Position numbers and translations under genes: made by a program
Source: Acanthochlamys bracteata
Lineage: Eukaryota > Streptophyta > Magnoliopsida > Pandanales > Velloziaceae
Length of the DNA: 64,000 bases
Reading direction: 5' to 3'
Assembly (NCBI GenBank): GCA_019914995.1
Contig: CM034145.1
Location: 372,001-436,000 of the forward strand
Shown: piece after piece, positions 61,532 through 64,000 of the stretch
Numbering within the stretch: the first letter of the stretch is position 1
How the letters are laid out: every line of letters begins with the position of its first letter
The notes under the pieces: generated by a model
The model's input: the letters and a program-made list of their open reading frames with translations, nothing else
What the model was told of the DNA's origin: nothing
The model's database searches: none

Positions 61532-61630
61532 CCGCTTACTGTTATCCTTCTCTGCTTCACCGGCTTGTGCCATGGCAAGAGCTGCGAAGAAGGCGATGCC
61601 GAGCAGAAGTACTACCTTCAGAGTAGCCAT
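61034..61630 (-). CDS. Secreted protein with two cysteine clusters, CRP2, with a new antisense-derived C-terminus
   Basis: Exons are 61630-61540 and 61386-61034, giving 147 residues. The signal peptide MATLKVVLLLGIAFFAALAMA is nearly identical to that of the gene at 52131. Two cysteine clusters follow: RCRCCHYYHGCKRYCC and KYGCCYRSYYACKKCC, separated by DGYGGGYGHGGG. The partner ends KPVEIPN and stop. Here the stop is gone and the frame continues from KPVEV for about 36 residues (SVARIIIMVAPASLGTVTF, then an Ala/Val-rich end) through the antisense of a GRP relic. The tail is hydrophobic and could act as a membrane or GPI-type signal by chance. A TATAAATA box lies upstream (61695-61702 on plus). 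It looks open and possibly functional. Confidence 0.75.
61501..61526 (+). repeat. (TA)n tract in CRP2 intron
   Basis: About 13 TA units, next to the intron donor of CRP2. CRP1 has only a few at the same place. Confidence 0.9.
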
Positions 61631-63620
61631 GTTTTTATACTTCCTATAAAACGTGCTTGTGGTGCGAAGAGCATGCAATTGGGAACGCTCTCTATATTTA
61701 TAGAGGCTCCTTCGCTTTGAGAGAGTACTGGCATTAATTAGTCAAGAAATTGTATTGCTTCAACCGTTTCTTCTGAAATCCGATATATCTTGGAAAAATC
61801 ATTCAAGTTTAATTTTCAAAAAAAAAAAAACAAAAAAGATATTCTCTCAAAGTTATCCTGAGAAGACAATAAAGGAGGTGTAGTAATAGATTAAGCCTTC
61901 TAATTTTGTTTTCATAATAATTTTTATTTTATATTTTTAAATAAATTTCTATAATATTTTAATAATTATTTGAAAGTTTAACAATATAAAAAAATTTATA
62001 TAGTAAAAAATTATTGTTACTTATTTTTATTATTTAAATTATTATAAAGGTCGGAAAAGGTTTTAGGACAAACGAAAAAGAGTATGATGCATGGATTGCA
62101 TGGAGAGTGAGTGCCGACTTTGGTTGCTTCTGAAAAATTCCAAGGATACGTGCAATCCCTGCTCAGGTTACGAGTCAAGATTTGATAACCCTACATAGAT
62201 TAGCTATTGCCTTCAATCACTTTTGTTGTATGTAGAAGGTATTGGAAACATGTTCCCTACGGTCTTAATCACAATGAAAAACTATATACATATATCATAT
62301 TATCTGTCATCCTATATATCTCTTTTTGTTTCTTAACTATGATAACTTAAAAGTTACTAAAAAAAGACTTTTTGTGCATGACTGGCATTTCAGAACCTTT
62401 TTAATTTGTATAAATTTTTAATATAGAGCCTTCTAAAAACAGAGTTATCGGAATAGAGAGGTTAGTGTAAGACAGTTTATCGGTTTAGAATTTAAGTAGT
62501 CAAACAATCACATAAATATAACAATTTATATGATTCAATAAATAAATTTATCTATATCTACTGTAATTTTACGTAAGTGAGATCCACTATCTTGTTTTTG
62601 GAAAAATACAGCACCTAGTTAACGTGCTTGACTTAGCACACTTATCTTGACTAGTTCACTTCTAGAGATGAACCCAAAGCAGTATCACTATTTGTCTGCT
62701 GCAGTACTCACAATTCTTACAAGAAAAGTTCCATCAGTAAAAAGCTTCGCCAAGCCTTTCACTCCAAATTACAAACAGCATTCACATGTTTCAGAAAGAG
62801 TTACAAGCTCAGAATCTATCTCACTATTAAGAGCAGTCAGATTGAATGACATGAGCAGATAAAAAAATAAGTTAGCGATGAGAAGGTGATGTGTTTGGGC
62901 TTGTCTGAGAATCGGAGCAATGGTATGCCTCTGTAAAATATCTCACATACTCTGTTCGTCAACCTCTTTCCATTCTCTGGTCTTGATCTTTTCATATGTC
63001 TTCTTGCGTAGCTATCAGCTCCCTTAAATTTCCTACCGTTGGAGAAATTCTTTCCGTTGCATATCAGTTCCACTATGTTCCCGTAATCGATCGCCAGGAG
63101 TTCTAACAGAATTCTCTCTAAACTCAATTGGTAATAAAAGAGAGAGACCAAATTTTTATAAATATTATCTCATTCAAAATTATTGATAAATAATATGAAT
63201 TAAATTTTTACCGACTAAAATATTCAATCACTATTGATAATAAAAATAATCGATAAGCATATTATGTATTATTGATTGTAGGAAAAGTTAATTTTCAAAG
63301 CACATTTAAAAAATTAGCAAGCTTTGCATGGTGATTGCCTTTTGTCTTTAGAAAGTTTCAATGAAAAAGAAGTTCTACTTAACAAAGATAAACTAACTTT
63401 TACTGAAATTATTAGTCAAGAGTCATACTAATATAAAAATAACTTCATGGTCTTTATTATGTAGAAGATAATGGTTGTGTGCAGGTGAAAGTTCTCCTTG
63501 TGGTATAGTAGGATTTTTTGTCTACTGGAAATAAATAAATCTTATTTATAAAATCTTTCATAATTGATTATCATAAATTATAAATTATTCTTATTATTAT
63601 CATAAAAAATAATTTTAGAA

Positions 63621-63625
<5 letters not shown>
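61631..63625. other. Right spacer after GRP cluster
   Basis: It has the CRP2 promoter (TATA at 61695-61702), matching that of CRP1. A MITE-like AT-rich element is at about 61905-62050. A minus-strand frame of 104 codons (62837-63151; NGKNFSNGRKFKGADSYARR) is unrecognised and probably chance or a relic. No other gene was seen. Confidence 0.45.

Positions 63626-63697
<72 letters not shown>
63625..63697 (+). repeat. (TA)n microsatellite
   Basis: About 35 TA units in two runs, interrupted once by 'taggatata'. Confidence 0.95.
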
Positions 63698-63699
<2 letters not shown>

Positions 63700-63771
63700 G
63701 TACATGCAAAAGACGGTGTGTACAAAAGTAAAAAAGTAGCGAGCTTTTCCAAATCCAATCTCCACCGTTGG

Positions 63772-64000
63772 ATATGAAGAATCATGAGTTGAAAACATGT
63801 TGATAAAATTTCAGTTCAATCGGAATACGAATCGATCTTCATCGGAACTCTTGATCAAAGTGACACAAAAACAAAATATATATCTTTTGTCAAATTTAAA
63901 AGTTTATGTCATTTTGATCAAAAGTTCCGATGGAGATCGATTCGTATTCCGATTGAGCTGAAATTTTATCAACATGTTTCCAACTTATGGTTCTTCATAT
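63772..64000. mobile_element. Large inverted repeat (fold-back element), runs off the edge
   Basis: The left arm of about 63772-63869 and the right arm of about 63903-64000 are reverse complements over about 97 bases with about eight differences, around a loop of some 33 bases. The right arm reaches the window end, so the element probably continues. It is likely a MITE or fold-back transposon; the family is unknown. A (TA)n tract lies just left. Confidence 0.8.

Noticed and set aside
1-64000. CRISPR arrays, bacterial operons, tRNA or rRNA genes
   Set aside because: The repeats seen are MITEs, microsatellites and coding repeats; no tRNA cloverleaf or rRNA sequence was recognised and the window is plant nuclear DNA.

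Overview
The window looks like nuclear DNA of a flowering plant. It is AT-rich, has spliced genes with GT-AG introns, and carries plant-only families: CC-NB-LRR receptors, MAP65, WRKY, SABATH methyltransferases and class II glycine-rich proteins (GRPs). I cannot name the species. All family calls come from reading translations; no searches were run.

Layout. (1) 1-17.4 kb is a resistance-gene block. One module (a minus-strand small secreted peptide, a repeat-rich spacer, then a plus-strand NLR) occurs twice, about 9 kb apart. The NLRs share related NB-ARC and LRR parts, but their N-terminal domains differ and both have an altered MHD motif. (2) 17.4-30.5 kb holds three ordinary, intact genes: a 9-exon MAP65-1-type microtubule bundler (minus), a 6-exon PHD-finger/BAH-like nuclear protein (minus) and a 3-exon group III WRKY factor (plus). 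(3) 32.6-42.3 kb is a SABATH methyltransferase cluster on the minus strand: a broken copy, an intact 370-residue copy, a scattered relic and a nearly intact copy with a frameshift. A probable solo LTR lies between the first two. (4) 44-62 kb is a cluster of secreted GRPs and double-cysteine-cluster proteins, made of two diverged tandem units of roughly 8-10 kb. Unit 1 keeps GRP-A, GRP-B and CRP1; its GRP-D is a relic. Unit 2 keeps GRP-C (the partner of GRP-A), GRP-D and CRP2; its GRP-B is a relic.

The two most unusual objects are in unit 2. GRP-D has five serial glycine-rich exons; the four internal ones are all phase 1-1 and those in the middle are near-identical copies. CRP2 has lost its normal stop, and its C-terminus is now translated from the antisense strand of a neighbouring GRP relic. 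Both NLR stop codons lie inside perfect GTAAGT splice donors; in the second NLR, splicing would give a C-terminal hydrophobic, tail-anchor-like segment.

Spacers are full of short AT-rich palindromic MITE-like elements. A large near-perfect inverted repeat runs off the right edge.
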